Assembly (NCBI GenBank): GCA_017478085.1
Contig: JAFVEE010000074.1
Span: 1-58,853, forward strand
Reading direction: 5' to 3'
Source of the DNA: Prevotella sp.
GTDB lineage: Bacteria > Bacteroidota > Bacteroidia > Bacteroidales > Bacteroidaceae
Length of the DNA: 58,853 bases
Part shown: positions 24,927-34,091 of the stretch, one piece after another
Layout: every line of letters begins with the position of its first letter
How positions within the stretch are numbered: position 1 is the stretch's first letter
The notes under the pieces: generated by a model
Databases searched by the model: none
The model's input: the letters and a program-made list of their open reading frames with translations, nothing else
Told to the model about the DNA's origin: nothing
Program-made: the position numbers and the translations under genes

Positions 24927-25596
24927 AGCGGATGACGGTGGCACGCAGGATGCGCACATCGTCGACGGGACGGTCGTAGTCGTCGGTCATCACGCGCTGT
25001 ATGCGGTCGACCACATCGAGACCCTCGGTGACCTCGCCAAACACGGTGTACTGGCCATCGAGATGGGGCGTACCGCCCACGCGGCGATAGTCGCTCAGCA
25101 TCTGGGGCGTGAGCGTCACGGTGTGGTTGGTCATCGTGTCGAGGCGCACCTGCATATCCTCTAACTGTGTACTGGAGAAGGTCTTACCCCACACGATGTA
25201 GAACTGGCAACCACTGCTGCGGCGCTCGGGGTTCACATCGTCGCCCTCGCGGGCCATAGCCACCATACCCCGGCGGTGATAGAGCTGCGGCGTGCGGAAC
25301 TCGGCAGGCAGAGTGTAGCCCACCTCGCCCTCGCCCAGTTCCTGTCCCGGCTCGGCATGGCGACTGGTGGGGTCGCCTCCCTGAATCATAAAATTGCGAA
25401 TGACACGGTGGAAGAGCAGCGAATCGTAGAAATGCTCGTCGACCAGCTGGATGAAGTTGTCGCGATGCAGGGGTGTCTCGTCTGACAACCGGATCTGAAT
25501 GTTGCCCAGGGTGGTCTCAAGTAGCACGGAGGTCTGCGCCCACACACCACTGGCCAGGGTAAGAAATGCAGACAATACCCAAAGTTTTGCTTTCAT
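24925..25596 (-). CDS. Exported cyclophilin-type peptidyl-prolyl isomerase
   Basis: 223 residues with a signal peptide (MKAKLWVLSAFLTLASGVWAQ). The cyclophilin core is complete: FHRVIRNFMIQGGDP (catalytic Arg and the FxMxGGD motif), then SSGCQFYIVWG, matching the usual S-x-x-SQFFI, and HLDGQYTVFGEV. It assists folding of proteins outside the cytoplasm. The frame is open far upstream through the MATE gene; ATG 25596 gives the signal peptide. It follows the MATE gene by 14 bp in the same direction. Confidence 0.93.
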   Translation of the reverse strand: MKAKLWVLSAFLTLASGVWAQTSVLLETTLGNIQIRLSDETPLHRDNFIQLVDEHFYDSLLFHRVIRNFMIQGGDPTSRHAEPGQELGEGEVGYTLPAEFRTPQLYHRRGMVAMAREGDDVNPERRSSGCQFYIVWGKTFSSTQLEDMQVRLDTMTNHTVTLTPQMLSDYRRVGGTPHLDGQYTVFGEVTEGLDVVDRIQRVMTDDYDRPVDDVRILRATVIR

Positions 25597-25610
25597 CGTC
25601 TTTTTTCGGA

Positions 25611-26999
25611 TTAATCTTTTGAGAAACGTTTCTGCCAGTTGCCACGGAACAGACGGGCAAGGAAGATGATGCCACGGAACGTAAGGTCGATGGCCATGGC
25701 CACCCATACGCCGCGCAGTCCGAAGCGGGGGGCCAGCGTGGCAGCCAGCGTGAGGCGCACGCCCCACATCGACGAGAGGCTCATCATAGCGGGTATGAGC
25801 GTGTCGCCTGCACCGATGAATACGCCGTTGGCCACGATGGTGGCGGCAAACATAGGTTCGGCGAAGGCCTCGATGCGCAGCACCTGTGCTCCCAAGTCGA
25901 TAATACCGTCGACGGGCGACATAATGGCCATGAGCTCGGGGGCAAAGACATACATCAGCACGCCCATCAGCGTCATCACCAGGATGCCCAGGCCCACCGA
26001 CATGTGGGCAAAGGAACGGGTGAGCGCCTTCTGCCCGGCACCTATGCCCTGCCCTACCAGCGTGGTAGCGGCTTCGGCAATGCCGTAGCCGGGCATATAG
26101 CACAGGCTCTCAACGGTGATGGCCATCGAATTGGCTGCGATGGCCACGGTGCCCAATGGGGCCACGATGATGGTGCTCACAATCTGTGCCGACCCCATAA
26201 GCAGGTGCTGCAAGCCCATCGGTGCACCAATCTTGAAGGCCGTACGCACTACGTCGGAAGTAGGAAAGAAACTTCTCAGTTGAGAGTTAAGAGTGGTGAG
26301 TTTCAGCATCGGCGACCGCCACAGCAGGAAATAGAGCATCAGCGCCGCGGTAACGAGTTCGGCCATCGCCGTGCCCATAGCGGCACCCTTCACCCCCATG
26401 TCGAGCAGATAGATGAAGCAGTAGTTGAACACCACGTCGAGCACACACATCAGGATATTCAGGGCCGATGGGATCTTCATATTGCCCGAGCACTTCAGCA
26501 TAGAACCGGCCAGACCCTCCATCTGGAAGAGCATGCCTGCCAGCCCGATAATGAGGAAGTACATCGAGGCATCGTGGGCAATCTCCTCGGTGCCGCCCAG
26601 CCAGAAAGGCAGCCTGCTATGGACAGCCACACAGATGAGCGACAGCAGGAAGCTCCACAAGAAGCAGCACACCAGCGACTGCCGCAGCACGCGGCGGGCA
26701 GCCTCGTAGTCCTTGGCCCCAATGAAGTGGGCCACCTGCACCGAGAAGCCCATCGACACGGCTGAGGCCAGTCCACCCATGAGCCACGTGGTGGTCTCAA
26801 CCAGTCCCACCGATGCCGTGGCCTTCTCGCCCAGATGGCCCACCATGGCATAGTCGATGAAGAACATCACCGTGGCCGAGATCTGCGCCAGAATGCTGGG
26901 CACAGAAAGCTGCACGATGAGGCGTAGCTTCTCGCTCTGCGTCATCGTGCGGCCTTCGCGTATGTAGGATAAAAGATCGGTTTTCTGTTGATCAGCCAT
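25611..26999 (-). CDS. MATE family efflux transporter
   Basis: 462 residues, 12 predicted membrane helices in two homologous halves (VQLSVPSILAQISATVMFFIDYAMVGHLG opening the first; KIGAPMGLQHLLMGSAQIVSTIIV opening the second), the standard size and order for multidrug and toxin extrusion Na+/H+ antiporters. Its start codon directly follows the flotillin stop codon with no spacer, so flotillin-MATE-cyclophilin form one transcript. The substrate cannot be told from sequence. Confidence 0.93.
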   Translation of the reverse strand: MADQQKTDLLSYIREGRTMTQSEKLRLIVQLSVPSILAQISATVMFFIDYAMVGHLGEKATASVGLVETTTWLMGGLASAVSMGFSVQVAHFIGAKDYEAARRVLRQSLVCCFLWSFLLSLICVAVHSRLPFWLGGTEEIAHDASMYFLIIGLAGMLFQMEGLAGSMLKCSGNMKIPSALNILMCVLDVVFNYCFIYLLDMGVKGAAMGTAMAELVTAALMLYFLLWRSPMLKLTTLNSQLRSFFPTSDVVRTAFKIGAPMGLQHLLMGSAQIVSTIIVAPLGTVAIAANSMAITVESLCYMPGYGIAEAATTLVGQGIGAGQKALTRSFAHMSVGLGILVMTLMGVLMYVFAPELMAIMSPVDGIIDLGAQVLRIEAFAEPMFAATIVANGVFIGAGDTLIPAMMSLSSMWGVRLTLAATLAPRFGLRGVWVAMAIDLTFRGIIFLARLFRGNWQKRFSKD

Positions 27000-28496
27000 T
27001 TAGTCCTTCTTTCCCGTGATGTTGTCAACGGCATCGCGGGCCTCGTCGTTCAGGTTGATGTTGCGCGTGGTCTTGGCCTCGATGGTACCGGCACGCATGA
27101 TGTCGGCCATGTCGACACCCGTGGCACTCTTCAGCACGTCGAAGGCCTGACGGATGGCTACGGGCACGTTGCCGCTCATAGCCGAGATGCCCTGACCGTC
27201 GCCACTATAGATGTTGACATCCTTGATGGCCGAGATGGGCTTGGCCACGTTCTCCACCACCTGCGGCAGCACCTCGATCATCATCTGCATCACGGCAGCA
27301 TTGTTATACTTCTTGTAGGCCTCGGCCTTCTTGTCCATTGCCAGAGCCTCGGCCTCGCCCTTCTTCTGGATGGCGTAAGCCTCAGCCTCGCCCTTGGCCT
27401 TGATACCGGCAGCCTCCTGCTCCAGACGGTAGCGGGTGGCATCCGACTCGGCATTCTGGGCCAGTGCACGCTGCTCGGCCTCGTACTTCTGAGCCTCGGC
27501 CACGCGCTTGCGCTGCTCCAGGTCGGCGGCTGCGTCAATCTCCACCTTGTACTTGTCGGCATCGGCCTTCTTCTCCACCTCGGCGGCCAGCTGGTTTTGC
27601 TTGATCTCAATCTGTTCCTTCGAGAGAATCTGCTCGCGCTTGGTCTTCTCAATCTCGGCCTCCACGGTCTTCACGTTGATGGTCTTCTGCTGCTCCTGCT
27701 GCTGAATGGCGTAGGCGGCATCGGCATCGGCCTGAGCGGTGTCGGCCTCCTTCTTCAGGGCAGCACGGCGCAGGGCCAGCTCGTTGTTCTTGATGGCGAT
27801 GGCCGTGTCGGCATCCACGCGGGCGTCGTTGCTCTCCTTGTCGGCCTTCGATACCTCGATCTTCACGTCGCGCTCGGCAATGGCACGGTTGATGGCGGCA
27901 TCCTTCTTGATCTTGGCCGTGTTGTCGGCACCCAGGTCCTTGATCAGGCCCTCGCGGTCGGTCACGTTCTGAATGTTGCACGAAATGATCTCGATGCCCA
28001 GCTTGGCCATATCAGGCTGCGCCTTCATCATCACCTGGTCGGAGAAGCCGTCGCGGTCGGTGTTCAGCGAGCGCAGGTCGAGCGTGCCGATAATCTCACG
28101 CATGTTACCCTGCAGCGAGTCCTGCAACTGAGCGGCAATCTCGTCGGGGGTCATATTCAGGAAGTTCTTGGCAGCCAGGCGGGTACCCTCGCTGTTGGGC
28201 GTGACGCGAATCTTGGCCACGGCGTCCACATCGACGTTGATGAAGTCGTTGGTGGGCACGCTCTCCTCGGTCTTGATGTCGACCGTAATCTGTCCCAGAT
28301 AGACACGGTCCATACGCTCGAAGAAGGGGATGCGGAAGCCACCCGAGCCAATGAGCACGCGGGGCTCCTTGCTGAGACCCGAGATGATAAACGCGAACGA
28401 AGGCGGGGCCTTGACGTAGGAAATGAAGAGGAACACGACGAGCAGCACCACGGCTACTGCAATCCAGATGTAAAGCGAATATTCTCCGAACATCAT
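27000..28496 (-). CDS. floT: Flotillin-like SPFH protein
   Basis: 498 residues. One N-terminal membrane helix (about 8-26) is followed by an SPFH/band 7 domain (residues about 30-210) and a long Ala/Glu/Lys-rich coiled coil (about 220-400: QQEQQKTINVKTVEAEIEKT, KKADADKYKVEIDAAADLEQ). The C-terminus has the oligomerisation-type segment. This is the flotillin/YqiK organisation, a scaffold of membrane microdomains. The NfeD-like partner often found beside such genes is absent here. A weak promoter-like pair (TTTG, 20 bp, GAAATTTG) lies in the AT-rich upstream 100 bp. Confidence 0.92.
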   Translation of the reverse strand: MMFGEYSLYIWIAVAVVLLVVFLFISYVKAPPSFAFIISGLSKEPRVLIGSGGFRIPFFERMDRVYLGQITVDIKTEESVPTNDFINVDVDAVAKIRVTPNSEGTRLAAKNFLNMTPDEIAAQLQDSLQGNMREIIGTLDLRSLNTDRDGFSDQVMMKAQPDMAKLGIEIISCNIQNVTDREGLIKDLGADNTAKIKKDAAINRAIAERDVKIEVSKADKESNDARVDADTAIAIKNNELALRRAALKKEADTAQADADAAYAIQQQEQQKTINVKTVEAEIEKTKREQILSKEQIEIKQNQLAAEVEKKADADKYKVEIDAAADLEQRKRVAEAQKYEAEQRALAQNAESDATRYRLEQEAAGIKAKGEAEAYAIQKKGEAEALAMDKKAEAYKKYNNAAVMQMMIEVLPQVVENVAKPISAIKDVNIYSGDGQGISAMSGNVPVAIRQAFDVLKSATGVDMADIMRAGTIEAKTTRNINLNDEARDAVDNITGKKD

Positions 28497-28602
28497 AATA
28501 GTAATTCTTTAATTAGGTGAGTAAATATTCAAGTTTGGAACCACAAATTTCGCAATTAATATTCAATTGAGCAAATGTTTTACCAATATTAACTAAAAAA
28601 TA

Positions 28603-29268
28603 CTACAGAATAAGTTTGCAGATTTGCTTCTCTGTGGCGTTGGGCAGCAGCTGGCGCAGATGGTTCAGCAGCAACTGGCGCGATTCGTCGGGCGTACAGT
28701 CGCACTGACAGGCCTCGCGGCCATACAGCTGCTCGGGCGTGGTGAGCAGCGACCAGCCCCAGCCATACTCGCGGCCATGGCGGTCGGTGGGATAGACGAA
28801 ATCCTCGGTCACGATATGGCATCCCATCTGCAAACGGGTGATGTAGGCATCGAAACGGCTGCGCATCTTCGGCCCAGTGAAGCCGCAGGCTGCCCGCAGC
28901 TGCCGGGTGATCAAGCTGCCGTGCTCGCGCAGCGTCTGCAAGATGGCCTCCTCGATGCTACCCTCGGCTGGCGCAGGATGAACGCTGCGCCGGTAGTTGC
29001 ACAGGTGGGGCCACCACTGGCGACTGACGAAGCCCGCCTTGCCGGCGAAGAACTTGCCATAGACGCAGTTGCCCTCGGTCACCACCGGGCCCTTCCACTT
29101 CCACAGCGGCCAGTCCCACCCGCCATCGGGAAACACCACATAGCGGCAGTCGTCGGCCACGACATCCTCGGCTGAGTAGCCCCTGATGCCACTGTCGAGC
29201 AGCGGCAGGAAGCCCACCTCCTGAATATACGCCATCAGCTGGGCGGCAGAATAAATCTCGTTTTTCAT
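28603..29268 (-). CDS. AlkZ/YcaQ-related winged-helix protein
   Basis: 221 residues without signal peptide. The sequence runs LMAYIQEVGFLPLLDSGIRGYSAEDV, a Trp-rich segment (GWDWPLWKWKGPVV), a predicted winged helix (EAILQTLREHGSLITRQLRAACG) and GWGWSLLTTPEQL. This recalls Bacteroidales proteins annotated as AlkZ-related, distant relatives of the YcaQ/AlkZ interstrand-crosslink glycosylases. The catalytic Gln-x-Gln motif of AlkZ is not obvious, so activity is doubtful. The start overlaps the stop of the acetyltransferase gene by 3 bp (coupled pair). Confidence 0.6.
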   Translation of the reverse strand: MKNEIYSAAQLMAYIQEVGFLPLLDSGIRGYSAEDVVADDCRYVVFPDGGWDWPLWKWKGPVVTEGNCVYGKFFAGKAGFVSRQWWPHLCNYRRSVHPAPAEGSIEEAILQTLREHGSLITRQLRAACGFTGPKMRSRFDAYITRLQMGCHIVTEDFVYPTDRHGREYGWGWSLLTTPEQLYGREACQCDCTPDESRQLLLNHLRQLLPNATEKQICKLIL

Positions 29269-29825
29269 TTCTTGATGTTCTTAACCACATGGCAGGGGTT
29301 GCCCACGGCCACGGTGTTGCTGGGAATATCGCTTACCACCACCGAGCCTGCGCCGATGGTCACATTGCTGCCTATCGTCACACCGGGCAAAATGGTCACG
29401 CTGCCACCTATCCACACATTGTCGCCAATCGTCACGGGCAAGGCCCACTCCTGGCGGGTGTTGCGCTCTACAGGATCAGTGCTGTGGCAGGCTGTATAGA
29501 TGCTCACGTTGGGCCCGATGAAGCAGTCGTCGCCTATGATCACCCGCGCCTCGTCGAGCACCGTCAGGTTGAAGTTGGCAAAGAAGCGGTGCCCCACGCT
29601 GATCTGCTTGCCGTAGTCACAATAAAAGGGCTGGTTGATGATGATCTCGTCGTCGGCCACGTGGCCCAGCAACTGCTTCAGCATCAGCAGCCTACGGTGG
29701 GTGTCGCCCGGCGACAGCTGGTTGTACTGGTGAATCACTTCCTTCACGGCATTCAGCTCGCTGAGCAACTCCGGGTCGATGACCGAATAGATCTGTCCCG
29801 CCAGCATTTTCTCTTTCTCAGTCAT
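29265..29825 (-). CDS. maa: Maltose/sugar O-acetyltransferase (left-handed beta helix)
   Basis: 186 residues. An N-terminal Maa helical domain (EKMLAGQIYSVIDPELLSEL) precedes a hexapeptide-repeat beta helix: PFYCDYGKQISVG, FIGPNVSIYTACHS (catalytic His in the TACH segment), and repeated (I/V)GxN/DVxIG triplets to the end. It transfers acetyl from acetyl-CoA to a sugar hydroxyl. It leads a two-gene unit with the AlkZ-related gene. The only -7 candidate upstream, TTTCTTTGCA at 29859-29868, departs from consensus at one key base. Confidence 0.88.
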   Translation of the reverse strand: MTEKEKMLAGQIYSVIDPELLSELNAVKEVIHQYNQLSPGDTHRRLLMLKQLLGHVADDEIIINQPFYCDYGKQISVGHRFFANFNLTVLDEARVIIGDDCFIGPNVSIYTACHSTDPVERNTRQEWALPVTIGDNVWIGGSVTILPGVTIGSNVTIGAGSVVVSDIPSNTVAVGNPCHVVKNIKK

Positions 29826-29862
29826 ATCGTTTCGTTCTATTCGATGGGTTGTTTGCGGTGCA

Positions 29863-29896
29863 AAGAAAGGCGTGGAAACTCAGGAAGTTCCACGCC
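29863..29896 (-). terminator. Terminator of secG, overlapping a promoter-like element
   Basis: Minus-strand GGCGTGGAA/TTCCACGCC, 9-bp stem with a 10-nt loop, followed by TTTCTTT. The T-rich end coincides with the possible -7 element of the acetyltransferase gene. Confidence 0.7.
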
Positions 29897-29942
29897 AACA
29901 CGATTCTTTGCAGGGATGCAATCGGGGGCGATTGCTGCGATA

Positions 29943-30299
29943 CTACTGGGCAGGAGCCTCAGCGGGAGCCTCAGCAGGAGCGTCCTGCTGGGTCTGGCTG
30001 GCACCAAAGCCGGGCAGATTGTTGGGGTTGGTAACGGGGTTCTCGACACCTTCCATCACCGAGCTGCTGGTGCTGGCCTGGGGAGCCACGTAGGCACAGG
30101 CAATGCTGACCACCACCATGAAAGCGGCGAGGCCCCAGGTGGCCTTCTCGATAACGTCGGTGGTCTTGCGAACGCCACCGAACTGGTTGTAGGAAGCGAA
30201 GCTCGATGCCAGACCGCCACCCTTAGACTCCTGAATCAGCACAATGCCAATCATAAGCAGTGCTGCAATCACAATGAAAATTACTAATAATGTGTACAT
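29943..30299 (-). CDS. secG: Preprotein translocase subunit SecG
   Basis: 118 residues. Two membrane helices (about 1-22 and 56-76) flank the cytoplasmic loop ESKGGGLASSFASYNQFGGVRKTTD, which carries the GGGL signature and F-G-G pair conserved in SecG. The C-terminal extension ends in an EAPAEAPAQ-like repeat, longer than in enteric SecG but usual in Bacteroidales. It is the last gene of the sigma54-LptE/TPR/secG run, 9 bp after the TPR gene. Confidence 0.93.
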   Translation of the reverse strand: MYTLLVIFIVIAALLMIGIVLIQESKGGGLASSFASYNQFGGVRKTTDVIEKATWGLAAFMVVVSIACAYVAPQASTSSSVMEGVENPVTNPNNLPGFGASQTQQDAPAEAPAEAPAQ

Positions 30300-30308
30300 T
30301 TTTTACAG

Positions 30309-31067
30309 TTATTTTTTGTTGTTATTAATGATCAATTTCTCGAGGAAACGAATTTGGTCTGCAAAGTAAGCATTTTTTTTTGGATATTGCAAACTTAATC
30401 GCCTAATAATTTCTAAAGCCTTGGAATATCTGCCCTGTTTTATGTAAATTCGGGCCAAAGTCTCGGTAAAATAGCCTTCGTCGCCCTCATTTTCCCCAAT
30501 TTCGCCGGTATCGTCGATTTCGGGTTTCAGCACTGGGTTCTCGTTGAGCACGATCTTCCCCTTGTCGTTGTTGATGAAGGTGTCAATCAGGCTATGGCCT
30601 ATGAGCTTCGGTGTAGAGGCAGCCTGCTCGCGTTCTTCGTCGCTTTCGCTTTCCAGCAGGTACGACACGTAGTCCACGGCGGCATCGGCCGGGGTGGGCT
30701 TCCGCTTCTTCTCCTTCGGCTCGTCGTCAGCCTCCTTGGGTATGGAGTCCAGGAAGTTGTCGATGAGCGAGATGGTACGGTTCAGCTGTGGCTCGCCGCT
30801 TTGCTCCTCGACGGGCTGCTGGCGTTGCGTAGCCATCTTGTAGTGGCCGGCCTCAATCATCTGGAACAGCACGCTGCGGTCGGTGATGTAGATGGCGGCC
30901 CGGCGCAGTTCCTCATCGAACGATGCATCGTGCAGCAGGTACAGGTTCTGCAGCATAAGCAGCCTTACCGTCTGGAAATAGGGATAGAGGGCCAGCATAG
31001 ACCGCAGCTCGTACAGCGTGTCGCGGTCGAGTCGTTCCGGGTGTTTGATGAGCTCTGTTATTTCCAT
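30309..31067 (-). CDS. Conserved Bacteroidales TPR-like cytoplasmic protein
   Basis: 252 residues without signal peptide. The N-terminus (LYELRSMLALYPYFQTVRLLMLQNLYLLHD) and the C-terminal TPR-like pair (ETLARIYIKQGRYSKALEIIRRLSLQYPKKNAYFADQIRFLEKL) are helical; the middle is acidic and low in complexity. Bacteroidales genomes keep this gene between lptE and secG, as here. Its function is unknown; position suggests a link to envelope biogenesis. Confidence 0.85.
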   Translation of the reverse strand: MEITELIKHPERLDRDTLYELRSMLALYPYFQTVRLLMLQNLYLLHDASFDEELRRAAIYITDRSVLFQMIEAGHYKMATQRQQPVEEQSGEPQLNRTISLIDNFLDSIPKEADDEPKEKKRKPTPADAAVDYVSYLLESESDEEREQAASTPKLIGHSLIDTFINNDKGKIVLNENPVLKPEIDDTGEIGENEGDEGYFTETLARIYIKQGRYSKALEIIRRLSLQYPKKNAYFADQIRFLEKLIINNNKK

Positions 31068-31095
31068 TGGGCCTAAGCGTGAATCATATTACGTG

Positions 31096-32820
31096 TTACC
31101 AGTTGGCTACGGTGGCGTTGAATATCTGGTCGACAATCTCCTCGACCATCTGCGTGACCAGTGTCTCCTGCACCGAGTTGAGCGACTGGGTGGTGGGATA
31201 GCTGGAGCTTGCGGTGAAGGTGCGCTCGAAGTCCTCGGTGTGGTTCTTGTTGTTGGTGAACCTCACGTTGACGGTCATCGACAGCTCTGTCTGGGCCGAA
31301 TAGCCTTCGCTCGACACCGACTTGTTGCGCTGCTCGTACTTGGTTATCTCGCCGTCCACCTTGAGGTCGCCGTTGCGCTTCACCTGTATGAGCTTGGTGT
31401 GGTTGGCATAGAGATCCTTCAGCTGGTTGTTGAAGATGTTGGCCATCGGTCCCCAGACGTAGTTGGCACGGATGGGGAAGTCGGTTATCTGAATGGTCTT
31501 GGTCTTCGTGTAGTCGATGCTGGCGCCATTGAACTTATAGCTGATAGAGCAGGACACGGCCATCACGGAGAGAGTCAGGAAGCAGAGCAGCGCCAGGCCG
31601 TACTGCTTCAGCCGCCGGTACAGCGTGCGGTCGCTGATGCCCAGCTCCTGTGCGGCCTTCTTGCGGTTGCCGTTGTTGCGCTCCAGCGCCTTCTCCAGCA
31701 TCTGCCGGCTCAGGTCGTTCAGGTTCAGGTTCTCCTGTTCCGGGGCCGGTTCCACGTATTCCTCGGCCTCGGCATCCTCCAGGGCGGGCTGCATCGTCTG
31801 GATGGGCTGAATGGGGGGAATGGGCGTGATGGCCGTCGCGGTAGAAGGTATGGTGGTGCTCCGGGTGCCGCCCTGCACATCATCTATCTGCTTCTTCAGC
31901 TGGCTCATCTCGCGCCGCATATCGTTGACGTTGCCGCGCAGCTCAAACAATATCTTATACAAGATCTCCCGCTCGTTCTCGAAGGAGTGGTCGCTGCCAT
32001 TGTTGATGACGGCCAGCTGGGTGCTCTCCCTGTCCTGGGGAATGAACTGCGACAGCACTTCGGGGGTGATGACGCGGCTGGGACTCAGAATGCTTATCTG
32101 CTCGGTGATGTTCTTCAGTTGTCGCACATTGCCGGGCCACTTATAGCGCATAAGCATCTGGCGGGCCTCATCGGTCAGCTGCACGCGCTCCATACGGTAT
32201 TTCTCGGCCATCTGCATGGCAAAGAGGCGGAACAGCAGCACGATGTCCTCGCCACGCTCACGAAGCGGAGGCATCATCAGCGGCACCTGGTTCAGGCGGT
32301 AGTACAGGTCTTCGCGGAACTTGCCCTCGCTGATGGCCTTCTGAATGTTCACGTTGGTAGCAGCCACGATGCGCACATCGGTCTTCTTCACCTCGTTGGC
32401 TCCCACCGAGATATACTCGCCCGTCTCCAGCACGCGCAGCAACCGGGCCTGGGTGGCCAGCGGCAGCTCGCCCACCTCGTCGAGAAACAGCGTGCCCTTG
32501 TTGGCCACGCCGAAATAGCCCGGCGAATCGTTGATGGCCCCGGTGAAGGAGCCCTTCACGTGGCCGAACAGCTCAGAGTCGATGGTACCTTCGGGAATAG
32601 AGCCGCAGTTAATGGCGAAATACTTCTCGCGACGCCGTGGCGAGTTGTCGTGAATGACGCGCGGAATAATCTCCTTGCCCACGCCGCTCTCGCCGATGAT
32701 CAGCACGGAAATGTCGATGGGCGCCACCTTCAGGGCGACGTCGAGCACTTGGTTCAATGCCTCGCAGTTACCTACGATATTGTACCGCTGCTTGATGTTT
32801 TGCAGTTCCGAACTTTTCAT
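31096..32820 (-). CDS. Sigma54-dependent activator fused in frame to LptE
   Basis: 574 residues. Residues 1-405 are a stand-alone bEBP without receiver domain: Walker A GESGVGKE (K49), GSFTGA (90-95, in place of GAFTGA), Walker B TLFLDE (114-115), and a C-terminal Fis-type HTH (RKKAAQELGISDRTLYRRLK). With no stop codon the frame continues as YGLALLCFLTLSVMAVSC, a lipoprotein signal peptide with lipobox cysteine C424, then an LptE domain (SYKFNGASIDYTKTKTIQI to the end), the outer-membrane lipoprotein that plugs LptD. Normally these are two adjacent genes. Separate LptE could arise only from a CTG at 31611 or a similar non-ATG start. ATG 32820 is preferred to an upstream TTG. Confidence 0.85.
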   Translation of the reverse strand: MKSSELQNIKQRYNIVGNCEALNQVLDVALKVAPIDISVLIIGESGVGKEIIPRVIHDNSPRRREKYFAINCGSIPEGTIDSELFGHVKGSFTGAINDSPGYFGVANKGTLFLDEVGELPLATQARLLRVLETGEYISVGANEVKKTDVRIVAATNVNIQKAISEGKFREDLYYRLNQVPLMMPPLRERGEDIVLLFRLFAMQMAEKYRMERVQLTDEARQMLMRYKWPGNVRQLKNITEQISILSPSRVITPEVLSQFIPQDRESTQLAVINNGSDHSFENEREILYKILFELRGNVNDMRREMSQLKKQIDDVQGGTRSTTIPSTATAITPIPPIQPIQTMQPALEDAEAEEYVEPAPEQENLNLNDLSRQMLEKALERNNGNRKKAAQELGISDRTLYRRLKQYGLALLCFLTLSVMAVSCSISYKFNGASIDYTKTKTIQITDFPIRANYVWGPMANIFNNQLKDLYANHTKLIQVKRNGDLKVDGEITKYEQRNKSVSSEGYSAQTELSMTVNVRFTNNKNHTEDFERTFTASSSYPTTQSLNSVQETLVTQMVEEIVDQIFNATVANW

Positions 32821-32829
32821 TTTGGCTGA

Positions 32830-32837
32830 CAAAGTTA
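32830..32837 (-). promoter_or_regulatory. Promoter of the sigma54-LptE gene (TAACTTTG)
   Basis: Minus-strand TAnnTTTG match 10 bp before ATG 32820, a further near-leaderless arrangement. It separates this unit from rlmN-pdxA upstream. Confidence 0.55.
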
Positions 32838-32968
32838 CTCAAAAATAATTATCTATGCGTGGAAAGTTCCCAAAAATTATAAATTTTTCGTGGAAAATTC
32901 GCATTTTTGCCTAAAACGACTGCCATTTGGACAGAAAAGCGATGCTTTCAGGGGCCTGTGCCGTGGCA

Positions 32969-34090
32969 CTACTCCTTAGGCTCCTCGCCCTCCTGCGCCC
33001 CCTTCTTGCCAGGGGCAGAGCGGAAGCGCACCTTCTCGCTCTCGTCGCGCTTCTCGTGATAGAGCTTGGGCAGCGGGTTCTGCAAGGGCTCGTCGTAGGT
33101 CTGACGGTTGCGCCACACGTCGATGGCCAGGTAGATGGCATTGCGCATCGAGGTGGCATCGGCCTGGTTGCGGCCAGCCTGAGCGAAGCAAGGTCCCTGT
33201 GCCGGAGCCGTGCGCACGATGGGCAGACCCGACGTGAAGCGCACGCCGCTGAAGGGATCGATGGTTTTGAAGGGAGTAAGCCCCTGGTCGTGGTACATAG
33301 CCAGCACGCCGTCGAAGCGCAGGTAGTCGCCACGGCCAAAGAAATTGTCGGCTGCATAGGGGCCGAAAGCCTGGATGCCCTGTGCGGCCAGCTCCTCGAT
33401 GGCAGGACTGATGATCTCCTGCTCCTCCTCGCCCAGTGCGCCGTCTTCGCCGCAACGGGGGTTCAGCGACATCACCGCGATGCGGGGGTTCGACAGGCGC
33501 AGGTCGCGGCGCAGGGCCTGGTGCATGAGCTGGGCCTTCTCTACGATCTTCTGCTTCGTAATGGCCTCGGCTATATCCTTGATGGCCACGTTGTTGGTCA
33601 CCAGACCTACCCTGACATCCTCGTTCACCAGCAGACTGATGCCCTGGGTCTGGCTGTCAAGCTGCCGCTGCAGGTAGTCGCAGTGGCCGTTGAAGCTCTC
33701 GATGGTGCTGCGGTTCACGGGGGCGGTCACCAGCACGTCGAACAGCCCTTGGCGGTAGTCTTCGATGGCTTTGTCGAGTGCCCGCTTGGCGGCACTGGCG
33801 CTGATGTCAGTAGGCTCGCCCAAGTCGACCTTCACCTCATCCTCGCCGAAGCAGTTCAGAATGTTCAGCCGGTTGTCCTGCGCCTCGCTGGCCTCGTTGA
33901 TGATCGAGAACTGTGCCTCTATGCCGAGGGCCTTGGCGTGGTAGGCGGCTACCTTGGGCGAACCATAGATGATGGGGGTGAAGAGCTCGAGGATGGTCAT
34001 GTCTTCGAGTGCCTTCAAGATGAGCTCATATCCAATGCCATTGGTGTCGCCGTGCGTAATGGCTACGCGTATTTTCTTTTCTTGTTCCAT
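32969..34090 (-). CDS. pdxA: 4-hydroxythreonine-4-phosphate dehydrogenase
   Basis: 373 residues. PdxA oxidises 4-phosphohydroxy-threonine in the DXP-dependent vitamin B6 pathway. Family marks are HGDTNGIGYELILKAL at the N-terminus, VTAPVNR, the metal-binding histidine in FNGHCDYLQ, LNPRCGEDGALGEEE, and AMYHDQGLTPFKT, which supplies a further metal ligand. The C-terminal about 40 residues are charged and longer than in E. coli. It starts 1 bp after the rlmN stop (TAG-T-ATG), so the two are co-transcribed. Confidence 0.96.
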   Translation of the reverse strand: MEQEKKIRVAITHGDTNGIGYELILKALEDMTILELFTPIIYGSPKVAAYHAKALGIEAQFSIINEASEAQDNRLNILNCFGEDEVKVDLGEPTDISASAAKRALDKAIEDYRQGLFDVLVTAPVNRSTIESFNGHCDYLQRQLDSQTQGISLLVNEDVRVGLVTNNVAIKDIAEAITKQKIVEKAQLMHQALRRDLRLSNPRIAVMSLNPRCGEDGALGEEEQEIISPAIEELAAQGIQAFGPYAADNFFGRGDYLRFDGVLAMYHDQGLTPFKTIDPFSGVRFTSGLPIVRTAPAQGPCFAQAGRNQADATSMRNAIYLAIDVWRNRQTYDEPLQNPLPKLYHEKRDESEKVRFRSAPGKKGAQEGEEPKE

Positions 34091-34091
34091 A

